A DNA stretch of 63,937 nucleotides from Clostridium sp. (GTDB lineage Bacteria > Bacteroidota > Bacteroidia > Bacteroidales > Muribaculaceae), in the NCBI GenBank assembly GCA_023666615.1, contig JAMPBQ010000001.1:309186-373122 (forward strand), written 5' to 3'. The position numbers and the translations under genes were made by a program. How positions within the stretch are numbered: the first letter of the stretch is position 1; the number at the start of each line of letters is the position of its first letter. Below, piece by piece: positions 1-7,291 of the stretch. The notes below the pieces were generated by a model that saw nothing but the letters and a program-made list of their open reading frames with translations, did not search any database and was not told the DNA's origin.

Positions 1-19
1 AGAGTAGGTCATCGCCACC
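1..19 (+). rRNA. rrf: 5S rRNA, 3' end only
   Basis: The first bases, AGAGTAGGTCATCGCC, match the conserved 3' end of bacterial 5S rRNA, and an intrinsic terminator follows within seven bases, as expected at the end of an rRNA operon. The rest of the gene lies left of the window. The fragment is short, so the call rests on this motif plus the terminator. Confidence 0.7.
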
Positions 20-25
20 CTTTCA

Positions 26-55
26 GGGGGCATCCATCCGGATGCCCCCTTTTTT
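26..55 (+). terminator. rRNA operon terminator
   Basis: A perfect 10-bp stem (GGGGGCATCC at 26-35, GGATGCCCCC at 40-49) with a 4-base loop is followed by six T. It ends the transcript that contains the 5S tail. Confidence 0.9.
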
Positions 56-112
56 GTATGCTGAAAATGCGTTAATATTTTTGTTTATGATGTATGTTTG
101 GGGATTTTTTAT

Positions 113-120
113 TAATTTTG
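113..120 (+). promoter_or_regulatory. Bacteroidetes -7 box for lptD
   Basis: TAATTTTG fits the phylum consensus TAnnTTTG. TTTG at 97-100 could serve as the -33 element. It lies about 30 bases upstream of the lptD start. Confidence 0.55.
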
Positions 121-148
121 TGGCTGATTTTAGTTTATCGGATTTCTC

Positions 149-3067
149 TTGAGAAGTATTCTTGTATATATATTATCAATCTTATTGGTTTTTATTGCGA
201 TGTCGGTTGCGACGTCGTGCGCCACTGGTTCGTCCGCTCCCCAAAGGGCGGGTGTGGATGGCGTGGCTTTGCCAGGGGGATTGGTGGCTCACAGGGATAG
301 TTCGGGCATTTCCTTTGATGCTTCGCATGTGAATGCCGATAGCATTGCAGATTACATAAATCAAGCTGAGGCGTTGCTTGAAAGCATTTCCGATACGGCT
401 GAAAACGAGCGCGTCCTCTCTGAACTTTCAGACACATCATTCCTTTCGGCTGATACGGCCTCAATCGATTCCATAGACGAAAAGCCCATGGCTGCGAAGC
501 GGCCATCGAGGTTTATACGCAAGAAGATGGATTTGGACGCGAAGGTGGATTTCTCGTCAACAGACTCAATGATACTTGTGGGTCGGGACACGGCCTTTAT
601 GTACGGTTCGGGCTCTGTTTCTTACGGAAGCCTGAAGCTTGACGCCGACAACATTGAGATGGATATGCAGAACAGCAATGTCTTTGCCGTGGGCACTGTG
701 GATTCGCTTGGGGAGGTGATAGGGCGCCCTGTTTTCAATGAGAACGGCACTGACTATGAGGCGCAGACCATGCGATATAATTTCAAGACGCGCAAAGGCC
801 TTATCACAAATGTGGTGACAGAGCAGGGGGAGGGATTCCTCACCGGCGGCATTACAAAGAAGGGGGAGGGAGACGACTACTACACGAAGGATGGAAAATA
901 TACGACGTGCGACAAGCATGACGATCCACACTTCTATTTTCAGCTTACAAAGGCCAAGATGAAGCCTGGAAAGAATGTTGTGTCAGGCCCCGCATATATG
1001 GTGCTGGCCGGCTTGCCTCTGCCAATTGCCGTGCCATTTGGCTTCTTCCCGTTCACCAGCAGTTACCAGTCGGGTGTGATTGTGCCGACGTTCGGCGACG
1101 ACTATCAGCGCGGCTTCTATTTGGCTGACGGCGGGTATTACTTTGCGATCAATGACAATGTGGATTTGGCCCTTACCGGCGAGATTTACACCAAGGGCTC
1201 ATGGGGGCTCAGGGCGCAGTCGAGCTATGTGAAGAGATACAAATACAGTGGCAGCTTCAATGTGAGCTACCTGAAGTCAATTTACGGTGAGAAGGGTTCG
1301 CCCGACTATTCGGCGCAGACCAATTTCCAAGTGCTTTGGAGCCACACCCAAGATTCGAAGGCCAACCCTAACATGACGCTTTCGGCGAGCGTGAACTTCA
1401 CCACCAGCGGTTATTCACGAAACAATCTAGGCACGTATTATTCCGGTTCGTTCACTGAAAACACAAAGAGTTCTACGGTGAATATGACGTACCGTTTCCC
1501 CAACTCCAAGTGGTCACTCTCAACAACGATGAACATCACGCAGCGGTCGCAGGATTCTACATTGGCTGTGTCATTCCCCAACGTCACGGTGACGATGAGC
1601 CAGCTTTACCCCTTTAAGCGCAAGAAGGCCATCGGCGACGAGAAATGGTACGAGAAGATACGCATGTCTTATTCAGGCCAGCTGCAGAACTCCCTGACCA
1701 GCAAGCAAGACCAATTCTTTAAGAAGTCGCTGATAAAGGACTGGCGCAACGGCATGCGCCACAGCATCCCGATTTCGGCCACATTCAATGTGATGAAATA
1801 CATCAACATCACGCCCTCTATTAACTTCACCGACCGCATGTACACGTCGAAAGTTAACAAGCAGTGGGACCCTGTGCGAGGAATTGAACAATCGGATACC
1901 ACCTACAGTTTCTACAATGTATGGGATTTTACGGCGTCTGTCTCAGCCGATACGAAAATTTACGGATTCTTCCAGCCCCTGCCTTTCCTGGGCGATAAGG
2001 TGAAGATGATCCGCCATGTGCTGACTCCTACCATTTCATTCAGCGGCAATCCTGATTTTGGCTCATCCTTCTTTGGCTATTATGGCTCATACCAGCGACC
2101 GCTGGCCGATGGGCAAATGCAGAAGGTGCAGTACTCAAAATTCCCCAACTCGCTGTTTGGCGTTCCGGGATCGGGAAAGTCAGGCGCAGTAAGCCTCTCG
2201 CTCGCCAATAACCTTGAAATGAAGGTGAAGACTGACAACGACTCTATTGGCGAAAAGAAGATATCGCTTATTGAAAACTTGACTCTCTCGCAAAGCTACA
2301 ACTTTGCGGCCGACTCTCTGCGGCTGTCTGACCTCAACACATCGCTTCTACTGCGCCTTACCAAGGGATTCAACCTCAACCTCAACGCAACTTGGGACGT
2401 ATACACTTACGCCTTGAACGAGTACGGAAACCCGGTGCGTGTGAACAAGCTGCGCATTTCACAGGGCAAGGGCTACGGCAAGCTCAGGTCCACCGGCACG
2501 TCATTCTCGTACACATTCAACAATGACACTTTCGGCAAGCTCTTCGGGAAAAAGAGCAAGAGCGGAGACAAAAATAAGGGGAAGGGAAATGAAAACGATG
2601 ATGATGAGAATTGGGGCGACAATGCGTATGACAACGTCAACCGCAATCGAGGCCACAGCCACGAAGATGAAGCCACGGAATTCGGCACGGACGGGTATGC
2701 ACAATGGTCGGTGCCTTGGAATTTGACTTTCAATTATTCGATTAATTATGGCTATGGCACGTTCAATAAGAAAAAAATGGAATACAATGGGCGCGTCACG
2801 CAGAACCTGAGCTTCTCGGGCAACATCCGCCCCACGAAGAATTGGAATTTCTCCTTTTCGGCCAGCTATAATTTCGATACGCACAAGATTGCGTATATGA
2901 ATTGCAACATATCGCGTGATTTGCACTGCTTTACGATGTCGGCGTCGTTTGTGCCGGTTGGTCCCTACAAGAGCTATAATTTCCATATAGCGGTGAAATC
3001 GGCATTGCTTTCAGACTTCAAGTACGACAAGCGCTCTTCAATCCAAAATGGCGTGCAATGGTATTGA
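149..3067 (+). CDS. lptD: LptD-like LPS assembly outer-membrane protein
   Basis: Outer-membrane beta-barrel that would insert lipopolysaccharide into the outer leaflet. After an N-terminal hydrophobic stretch comes a Ser/Asp-rich linker, then an OstA/LptD jelly-roll region at about residues 140-290, including VGRDTAFMYGSG and the downstream YYTKDGKYTTCD segment. The rest is a long beta-rich barrel ending in the aromatic NGVQWY, as outer-membrane proteins do. A charged low-complexity insert (Lys/Gly then Asp/Glu/Asn) sits near residues 800-850, probably a loop. The start used is TTG at 149, giving a signal-like MRSILVYILSILLVF; an ATG at 200 would shorten it. Length of 972 is usual for Bacteroidetes members. 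Confidence 0.85.
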   Translation: MRSILVYILSILLVFIAMSVATSCATGSSAPQRAGVDGVALPGGLVAHRDSSGISFDASHVNADSIADYINQAEALLESISDTAENERVLSELSDTSFLSADTASIDSIDEKPMAAKRPSRFIRKKMDLDAKVDFSSTDSMILVGRDTAFMYGSGSVSYGSLKLDADNIEMDMQNSNVFAVGTVDSLGEVIGRPVFNENGTDYEAQTMRYNFKTRKGLITNVVTEQGEGFLTGGITKKGEGDDYYTKDGKYTTCDKHDDPHFYFQLTKAKMKPGKNVVSGPAYMVLAGLPLPIAVPFGFFPFTSSYQSGVIVPTFGDDYQRGFYLADGGYYFAINDNVDLALTGEIYTKGSWGLRAQSSYVKRYKYSGSFNVSYLKSIYGEKGSPDYSAQTNFQVLWSHTQDSKANPNMTLSASVNFTTSGYSRNNLGTYYSGSFTENTKSSTVNMTYRFPNSKWSLSTTMNITQRSQDSTLAVSFPNVTVTMSQLYPFKRKKAIGDEKWYEKIRMSYSGQLQNSLTSKQDQFFKKSLIKDWRNGMRHSIPISATFNVMKYINITPSINFTDRMYTSKVNKQWDPVRGIEQSDTTYSFYNVWDFTASVSADTKIYGFFQPLPFLGDKVKMIRHVLTPTISFSGNPDFGSSFFGYYGSYQRPLADGQMQKVQYSKFPNSLFGVPGSGKSGAVSLSLANNLEMKVKTDNDSIGEKKISLIENLTLSQSYNFAADSLRLSDLNTSLLLRLTKGFNLNLNATWDVYTYALNEYGNPVRVNKLRISQGKGYGKLRSTGTSFSYTFNNDTFGKLFGKKSKSGDKNKGKGNENDDDENWGDNAYDNVNRNRGHSHEDEATEFGTDGYAQWSVPWNLTFNYSINYGYGTFNKKKMEYNGRVTQNLSFSGNIRPTKNWNFSFSASYNFDTHKIAYMNCNISRDLHCFTMSASFVPVGPYKSYNFHIAVKSALLSDFKYDKRSSIQNGVQWY

Positions 3068-3071
3068 TGCG

Positions 3072-4217
3072 ATGGCGCGCGTGCATCTTTTCAATCCGGA
3101 GAATGACCTGGCGCTTGCGGCCAACATAGCCAACTATACGCCCCCAAGGGCAGCGGCGAGGCTGGCCCAGGCCGGAGCTTTGTTGCCACTGTGGTACTCA
3201 CAGGATGGCGACATGATATTGTGCTACGGCGCCCCGGCAGAGTGGTGGGATGGCATTATTGAGGCATTCGGGATGGGCGCGCGGCTTTATCCGCACAGTG
3301 CGCAGGGGCTGAATGTTTCCCCTTCGCCCTGGGGGTGGTCGCTCTCGGCGAGAAAGGCCTTTGCCGACGATGGCTTTCCCCTTTCAAGCTTGCCTGACGA
3401 TGATAGGTTGGCCGCATTGCGCATGCTTTCGCACAGGCGCACGGCTTCGGCGCTGGCTTCGGATTTGGCGGCGGACGGCATAGACGGCCTATTGCCTGCG
3501 GCTGTTGAAATCTCGACAGCCGAGGGGCTTGAGGGCGCTTTGCGCAAAACCAACGAGTTGATGCTTAAGATGCCGTGGTCCAGCAGCGGGCGCGGCGTCC
3601 TTGATTGCCGAAAGGCTGGCAAGGACAAGGCGTTGAAGTTCGGGCTTGACAGCATCCGAAAGCAAGGCTGCGTTATGGCTGAGAGGGCCTTCAGCCGCGT
3701 TCTTGATTTCGCAAAGCTTTTCGAATGCCGCAATGGCGAATGCGAGTGTGTGGGCACGTCGGTGTTTAAGGCCGATGGGCGCGGCGCCTACATAGGAAAT
3801 GTTCTTGCCAATGAGAACGAGCGCAGGCGAATCGTAGCGGACAAGACTGATGCCGGGGCGCTTGACACCGTCACGAAATCATTGCGGAAGGCCATTGAGA
3901 AGAGGATTGCGCCATTTTATGACGGAGTGCTGGGCGTGGATATGCTCGTTGACGACAGTGGGAGGCTTGCGCCGTGCATTGAGCTGAACTTGAGGCGAAC
4001 GATGGGGCATGTGGCCAACAGCATCGCCGACCGATACGTTGGGGAAGGATGCGCGGGCATATTCAGGGTTGAGCCAAAACGAGACATGCCGGCAGCGGGG
4101 CGCGCGTCCGCTGCAATTGAAAATGGCAAGCTTGTTGCGGGCAGGCTGGATTTGATACCAGAGAATCCTTACTTTTCAATCTTCGCCCAGGTAGGGGACA
4201 AAGGCATAGAAACATAA
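3072..4217 (+). CDS. ATP-grasp-like conserved protein
   Basis: Conserved Bacteroidetes protein of unknown substrate. The N-terminus HLFNPENDLALA is a hallmark of the family. Two parts resemble ATP-grasp enzymes: a Lys plus glycine loop (LKMPWSSSGRGVL, about residues 170-185) and a late acidic/Asn metal-binding strand (CIELNLRRTMGH, about 302-313). That suggests an ATP-dependent carboxylate-amine ligase fold, but no substrate can be named. An upstream ATG at 3048 would overlap lptD by 20 bases; the ATG at 3072 follows the lptD stop by four bases and begins right at the conserved block, so I prefer it. Its 3' end overlaps the convergent cupin gene. Confidence 0.65.
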   Translation: MARVHLFNPENDLALAANIANYTPPRAAARLAQAGALLPLWYSQDGDMILCYGAPAEWWDGIIEAFGMGARLYPHSAQGLNVSPSPWGWSLSARKAFADDGFPLSSLPDDDRLAALRMLSHRRTASALASDLAADGIDGLLPAAVEISTAEGLEGALRKTNELMLKMPWSSSGRGVLDCRKAGKDKALKFGLDSIRKQGCVMAERAFSRVLDFAKLFECRNGECECVGTSVFKADGRGAYIGNVLANENERRRIVADKTDAGALDTVTKSLRKAIEKRIAPFYDGVLGVDMLVDDSGRLAPCIELNLRRTMGHVANSIADRYVGEGCAGIFRVEPKRDMPAAGRASAAIENGKLVAGRLDLIPENPYFSIFAQVGDKGIET

Positions 4218-4514
4218 GTCCTCATCGCCGGTGTTTATGAGGGTATGCTCCGAGCCTTTGGGGCAGAATGTGCATTGGCCCGGAGCAAGCCGCTCCTCGG
4301 CGCCATCGCATATGGCCATGCCATGGCCTGAAATCATGAATATCGCCTCGGATGAGTCTTCGTGCTTGTGCAGGCCAATGGAGGCGCCGGCTGGCAGGCG
4401 GTTGCGCATGATTTTATCCATTCCGTGGCATATCATTTTCGACATCATCACGCCATCGCCACCCTTAAAGCGCTCTAGCGGCTGTTCGGCCATAGAGTTA
4501 TAATCAATCTTCAT
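4176..4514 (-). CDS. small cupin-domain protein
   Basis: A 112-residue single-domain cupin. Motif 1 is visible as GLHKHEDSSEAIFMISG (metal-binding His, His, Glu) and motif 2 as PKGSEHTLINTG with its His. Such small cupins bind a metal and a small sugar or acid; no substrate can be inferred here. The gene is convergent with the ATP-grasp-like gene, and the last 42 bases of the two overlap. Confidence 0.8.
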   Translation of the reverse strand: MKIDYNSMAEQPLERFKGGDGVMMSKMICHGMDKIMRNRLPAGASIGLHKHEDSSEAIFMISGHGMAICDGAEERLAPGQCTFCPKGSEHTLINTGDEDLCFYAFVPYLGED

Positions 4515-4641
4515 AATAAAAAGCTAAAGAAATACGGCACAAAAATAAGCAATCAAATCGGAAAATCATAAAAAATCGTCCCGCAAAATGATTTAAAGGA
4601 AAAAACTTTTGCCAAAATTTTGTTGACCGCCCAAAAAGCCG

Positions 4642-4649
4642 TAACTTTG
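4642..4649 (+). promoter_or_regulatory. -7 box for tRNA-Arg(UCU)
   Basis: TAACTTTG, with TTTTG about 20 bases upstream at 4618-4622. It lies ten bases ahead of the mature tRNA. Confidence 0.7.
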
Positions 4650-4659
4650 CAAACGGAAA

Positions 4660-4733
4660 GGTTCGGTAGCTCAGCTGGATAGAGCAACAGCCTTCTAAGC
4701 TGTGGGTCCCGGGTTCGAATCCCGGCCGAATCA
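4660..4733 (+). tRNA. tRNA-Arg (anticodon UCU)
   Basis: A complete cloverleaf reads by eye: acceptor GGTTCGG/CCGAATC (one G-U pair), D stem GCTC/GAGC, anticodon stem ACAGC/GCTGT with loop CTTCTAA, and T arm CCGGG-TTCGAAT-CCCGG. The discriminator is A; CCA is not encoded. The anticodon TCT reads AGA/AGG arginine codons. Confidence 0.95.
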
Positions 4734-4734
4734 C
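4717..4734 (+). repeat. tRNA 3'-end direct repeat, copy 1
   Basis: GAATCCCGGCCGAATCAC, the end of the tRNA-Arg gene, recurs exactly at 4797-4814. This is the kind of repeat left when an element integrates at a tRNA 3' end. Confidence 0.8.
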
Positions 4735-4796
4735 GAAGTGGGAGGACGGGGTTCGAACCCTGAGGGTTCGTCACCGCGAAGCGCTTGGCTTGCCAA

Positions 4797-4814
4797 GAAT
4801 CCCGGCCGAATCAC
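4797..4814 (+). repeat. tRNA 3'-end direct repeat, copy 2
   Basis: Exact 18-bp copy of 4717-4734, 80 bases downstream. The bases between do not form a second tRNA, although they contain a T-arm-like GGGTTCGAACCC. Confidence 0.8.
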
Positions 4815-4823
4815 AAAGCCTGC

Positions 4824-4866
4824 GAAGGCGAGAGAACAACTTCTCCCGCCTTCAATTGTTTTTATA
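4824..4866 (+). terminator. terminator after tRNA-Arg
   Basis: GAAGGCG (4824-4830) pairs with CGCCTTC (4847-4853), extended inward by AGAGAA/TTCTC around a bulge, followed by a T-rich run. Confidence 0.6.
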
Positions 4867-4893
4867 GTATGAAAATTTTATAAATATTTTGAT

Positions 4894-5103
4894 ATGACAC
4901 AAATAACTCTGACCATTTCTAATCCGAGAGATGCCTCGTTGATAAAGAAGCTGTTGGCTAAATTTGACAGCGTCACTATTTCAAAATCTGCGCACAAGCG
5001 CAAGACAGGGCTCGATGAAGCTCTTGATGATGTTGCCGCAGGTAGAATTACAACCTACGATTCCGTAGACGACATGTTCACAAAATTAGGAATCGAATTA
5101 TGA
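4894..5103 (+). CDS. RelB/DinJ-type antitoxin
   Basis: A 69-residue protein with an N-terminal beta-strand (MTQITLTISN) and a helical C-terminus with TTYDSVDDMFTKLGIEL, the layout of RelB-family antitoxins that bind DNA as dimers and wrap the toxin with their C-terminal helix. Its stop codon overlaps the start of the next gene, which encodes a YafQ-type toxin, so the two are almost certainly co-translated. The family is recognised mainly from size, architecture and partner. By analogy it would repress its own promoter together with the toxin. Confidence 0.75.
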   Translation: MTQITLTISNPRDASLIKKLLAKFDSVTISKSAHKRKTGLDEALDDVAAGRITTYDSVDDMFTKLGIEL

Positions 5104-5384
5104 AATACACGATTCGAAACACTAAAAAGTTTGACAAGGACTTAAAAAGATGCGCAAAGAGAGGCTTGCCAATGAGATTGATTGCGGAAGCCCTAAAAAT
5201 CCTTGAGGCAACAGGGACACTGCCTAATGAGTATCGTCCGCACAAGCTAGTTGGGAAATATGCCGGCAAATGGGAATGTCATATTGATGGCCGCAACAGC
5301 GACTGGATTATGGTTTGGGAGCAGAACGAAACAGAACTTACGTTGCTTATGCTCCGTACAGGATCGCACTCTGACATCTTTTAA
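5100..5384 (+). CDS. YafQ-family mRNA-cleaving toxin
   Basis: A 94-residue RelE-superfamily ribosome-dependent ribonuclease. The active-site residues known from E. coli YafQ can be placed: His48 (YRPHKL), His61 (WECHIDG), Asp68 (SDWIMVW), His90 and the terminal Phe94 (RTGSHSDIF). All are intact, so the toxin should be active. It overlaps the antitoxin by four bases. The pair sits next to the tRNA-Arg repeat and outside the main island, in AT-richer DNA than lptD. Confidence 0.85.
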   Translation: MKYTIRNTKKFDKDLKRCAKRGLPMRLIAEALKILEATGTLPNEYRPHKLVGKYAGKWECHIDGRNSDWIMVWEQNETELTLLMLRTGSHSDIF

Positions 5385-5403
5385 ATTAAAATTCAATTTT
5401 AAT
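5385..5403. terminator. AT-only inverted repeat between convergent genes
   Basis: ATTAAAATT and AATTTTAAT flank one C, a perfect 9-bp palindrome between the toxin stop and the convergent lipoprotein gene. It could act as a weak two-way terminator; it has no GC pairs. Confidence 0.35.
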
Positions 5404-5432
5404 CTTATTAGCTGGAATGCGGCTTGCGGACG

Positions 5433-5942
5433 TTAATTTGAGGATAGGATTGATGATTTAAAGCGGTAGAAAGTGGCGTCTTGGTTGGGGTGCAAGATGG
5501 GGTCTTGGGGTGTCCACTGCGCCCATAATTCAGATGCGGTGAGCTTTTGGATTAGCCAGAAGCCCTCGATGGCATTGCCGGTGGTTTGGATTACTGAGAA
5601 TGTGGGATTGGTGAACGCCCATTGAAAATAGGTTTTGCCGGAAATGGGCGAGGCGTCGGCCATTGACCCCCATGCGGTCCAGCCCTTTCCGTCCCGCGAA
5701 AACTTATAGATCCTTGATTCCCCCTCGTAAGTCTTTACGCCGAATATTTCTGACTCCTCGCTCTGGAGAATCCACTCTGCCGCCGCCAGCTTTTCCAAAA
5801 TGGCCTCTTGTCCGTCATTGATATAGCCTTCGCGCCCATCGCAAGAGAGCATGGCGATGCACATGGCAAGGATTGAGCCGAACACCCACAGCTTGGCCAC
5901 CTTGTGCTTTTTGCACAGGGCGATAATCTTCTCCATATTCAT
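5433..5942 (-). CDS. lipoprotein with nucleotidyltransferase-derived N-terminus
   Basis: Secreted lipoprotein of unknown role. The mature part after Cys (IAMLSC, residue 34 from this start) is about 135 residues, with Trp/Phe-rich blocks such as KGWTAWGSM and KTYFQWAF, like small Bacteroidetes surface lipoproteins. The first part is odd: MEKIIALCKKHKVAKLWVFGS is the usual N-terminus of a MNT-type nucleotidyltransferase up to its GS motif, after which the sequence changes to a hydrophobic run and lipobox. The fused stretch still works on paper as a signal peptide (basic, hydrophobic, Cys). A -7 box at 5962-5969 would start transcription near 5957, so I prefer the ATG at 5942 over those at 5957 or 5975. 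Confidence 0.6.
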   Translation of the reverse strand: MNMEKIIALCKKHKVAKLWVFGSILAMCIAMLSCDGREGYINDGQEAILEKLAAAEWILQSEESEIFGVKTYEGESRIYKFSRDGKGWTAWGSMADASPISGKTYFQWAFTNPTFSVIQTTGNAIEGFWLIQKLTASELWAQWTPQDPILHPNQDATFYRFKSSILSSN

Positions 5943-5961
5943 CTCTATCAGCTTCATGCCA

Positions 5962-5969
5962 CAAAGATA
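5962..5969 (-). promoter_or_regulatory. -7 box for the chimeric lipoprotein
   Basis: On the minus strand this reads TATCTTTG. It lies so close to the ATG at 5957 that translation probably begins at 5942 or 5936. Confidence 0.5.
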
Positions 5970-6102
5970 CAGCAATTATGCAAACACAACAAACTATTTG
6001 GGCTAATTTTCAAATCTTCCCGCCGAAAATTAGCCTTTGGAATTTTTGATGGGCATTCTCGAAAATGCCAAAATAAAATTTGTGAATGTCATAAAAATAC
6101 CA

Positions 6103-6110
6103 TAATTTTG
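6103..6110 (+). promoter_or_regulatory. -7 box of structured RNA copy 1
   Basis: TAATTTTG, with TTG at 6080-6082. The 23-base distance between the TTG and the box start is the same as in copy 2. Confidence 0.65.
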
Positions 6111-6115
6111 CGTTG

Positions 6116-6420
6116 ACCTTACGCCGTGAGACTTCGCAAGAAGCCGGAGCGAGGGAGGTCATTACATAATGGAAAGCGTTTATTGGCGCTTTGTTCTTGA
6201 CAATTGAGAACCTGGAAAATTCTTAACGGAAAGCCAAGAATGAGGCAACAGTAGATGCCTTGGGTATGATAAATATCCCAAGGAGGATTGTATCTGCGGA
6301 TGCTTTCCCCTTTGGAGTATCATACGGCGTAGGCTCTGCGTGTTGCTCGTTCGACTTTCCGGGCAATTCCAGGGCCTTCAATTGTAGGACGAGCAACCAG
6401 TACGGATCCTGCGCTTTTTT
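6116..6420 (+). ncRNA. structured non-coding RNA, copy 1
   Basis: A ~305-nt transcription unit with its own promoter and a terminator-like end. Shared with copy 2 (53932-54247): AAGCGTTTAT (6174-6183) and GTAGATGCC (6251-6259) exactly 77 bases apart in both copies. Hairpin GGCTCTG/CAGGGCC (6332-6338/6370-6376) carries in its loop GTTGCTCG (6342-6349), which can pair with CGAGCAAC (6390-6397) in the loop of the terminal hairpin GTAGGA/TCCTGC (6384-6389/6407-6412), ahead of a T run. The sequences of these helices differ between copies but pairing is kept. I do not recognise the family; it is not RNase P, tmRNA or SRP RNA by their signature motifs. It lies directly upstream of the accessory operon beginning at 6474. 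Confidence 0.7.
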
Positions 6421-6473
6421 ATTGAATCAAAATTTTGCCCAGTTGGGGGTCTATGGGCATTGAAATTTTGCTA

Positions 6474-7280
6474 ATGGAAGAGACTAGAATAAAGTTTCCT
6501 ACATGGTTGGATAACTACATCTTCAATGAACTAAATGCCGATTATGTGAAATCTAAAAAGGATATGGTCGTCCTTGAATGGGGTAAGGATGACATTCTCA
6601 AGTATTTAGGAACGTACTTTCCAAGAAGTTACACCGAATCTTACTGTATTATTTCACAATACATTAAACAATCTAATTCTTTTTCAGGAAAAAATGAAAT
6701 TTCTTTGTTCGATTTTGGTTGTGGCACCGGAGGAGAGATTTTTGGTACATTAACCGCAATTATCGAACACTATCCCAACATACGCCAAATACGCATTTTC
6801 GCACTGGACGGAAATCATCACGCATTGCAAATATTTGAAAAGGTTTTGGAAAAGTACAAGGTTCAACATAAGAAAGACTTTCATTGTCAACTAATACCCA
6901 TTACAATTGATGATTTTTACGATTTGTCAATATTGGATCGAACACTGACGCGTAAATTTGACATTGTCCTATCTTTCAAAGCAATTTGTGAATTCGCGAC
7001 AAGAGGTAGATTTGAAAAAGACTACCCTTACGCTCATTTGGCAAAGTTCTTCCTCCCGAGAATGAATGGAAATGGAATACTTGTTCTATCTGACATTACA
7101 TCATTCAACGATACCTTTCAAAAATGGATCCCCAAAATGATGGATGATGGTTTATCAAAGGTTTGCTGTCAAATCGTGTCACAAAACGAAGGATACAATC
7201 AAACATTTTGCGTCACCCATTCAAAGAAAGATAATGATATCAGCAAAATAGCGTGGCGAATAGTTGTCAATAATTATTGA
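6474..7280 (+). CDS. SAM-dependent methyltransferase-like protein
   Basis: Class I (Rossmann) methyltransferase candidate, 268 residues. Motif I is DFGCGTGGE (residues 80-88), preceded by a beta-strand; a later FDIVLSFKAICEF and NGILVLSDI fit motifs IV/V. The target (DNA, RNA, protein or small molecule) cannot be read: there is no DPPY/NPPY or PC motif typical of DNA methylases. First gene of a four-gene run, 11 bases ahead of the helicase. Upstream ATGs at 6435 and 6453 lie too close to the RNA terminator; 6474 has an AT-rich leader like other genes here. The gene is AT-rich relative to lptD. Confidence 0.7.
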   Translation: MEETRIKFPTWLDNYIFNELNADYVKSKKDMVVLEWGKDDILKYLGTYFPRSYTESYCIISQYIKQSNSFSGKNEISLFDFGCGTGGEIFGTLTAIIEHYPNIRQIRIFALDGNHHALQIFEKVLEKYKVQHKKDFHCQLIPITIDDFYDLSILDRTLTRKFDIVLSFKAICEFATRGRFEKDYPYAHLAKFFLPRMNGNGILVLSDITSFNDTFQKWIPKMMDDGLSKVCCQIVSQNEGYNQTFCVTHSKKDNDISKIAWRIVVNNY

Positions 7281-7291
7281 AACACTAGCAT

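Noticed and set aside
4504-4774. Minus-strand ORFs across tRNA-Arg
   Set aside because: They are the antisense of a clear tRNA gene; this kind of ORF is a known annotation artefact.
4741-4814. Possible second tRNA after tRNA-Arg
   Set aside because: Only the 3' half-like repeat and a T-arm-like string are present; no acceptor 5' strand, D arm or anticodon stem.
6260-6463. 67-residue ORF inside RNA copy 1
   Set aside because: It crosses the terminal hairpin, has no homologue-like features, and the same region in copy 2 is not open in that frame.
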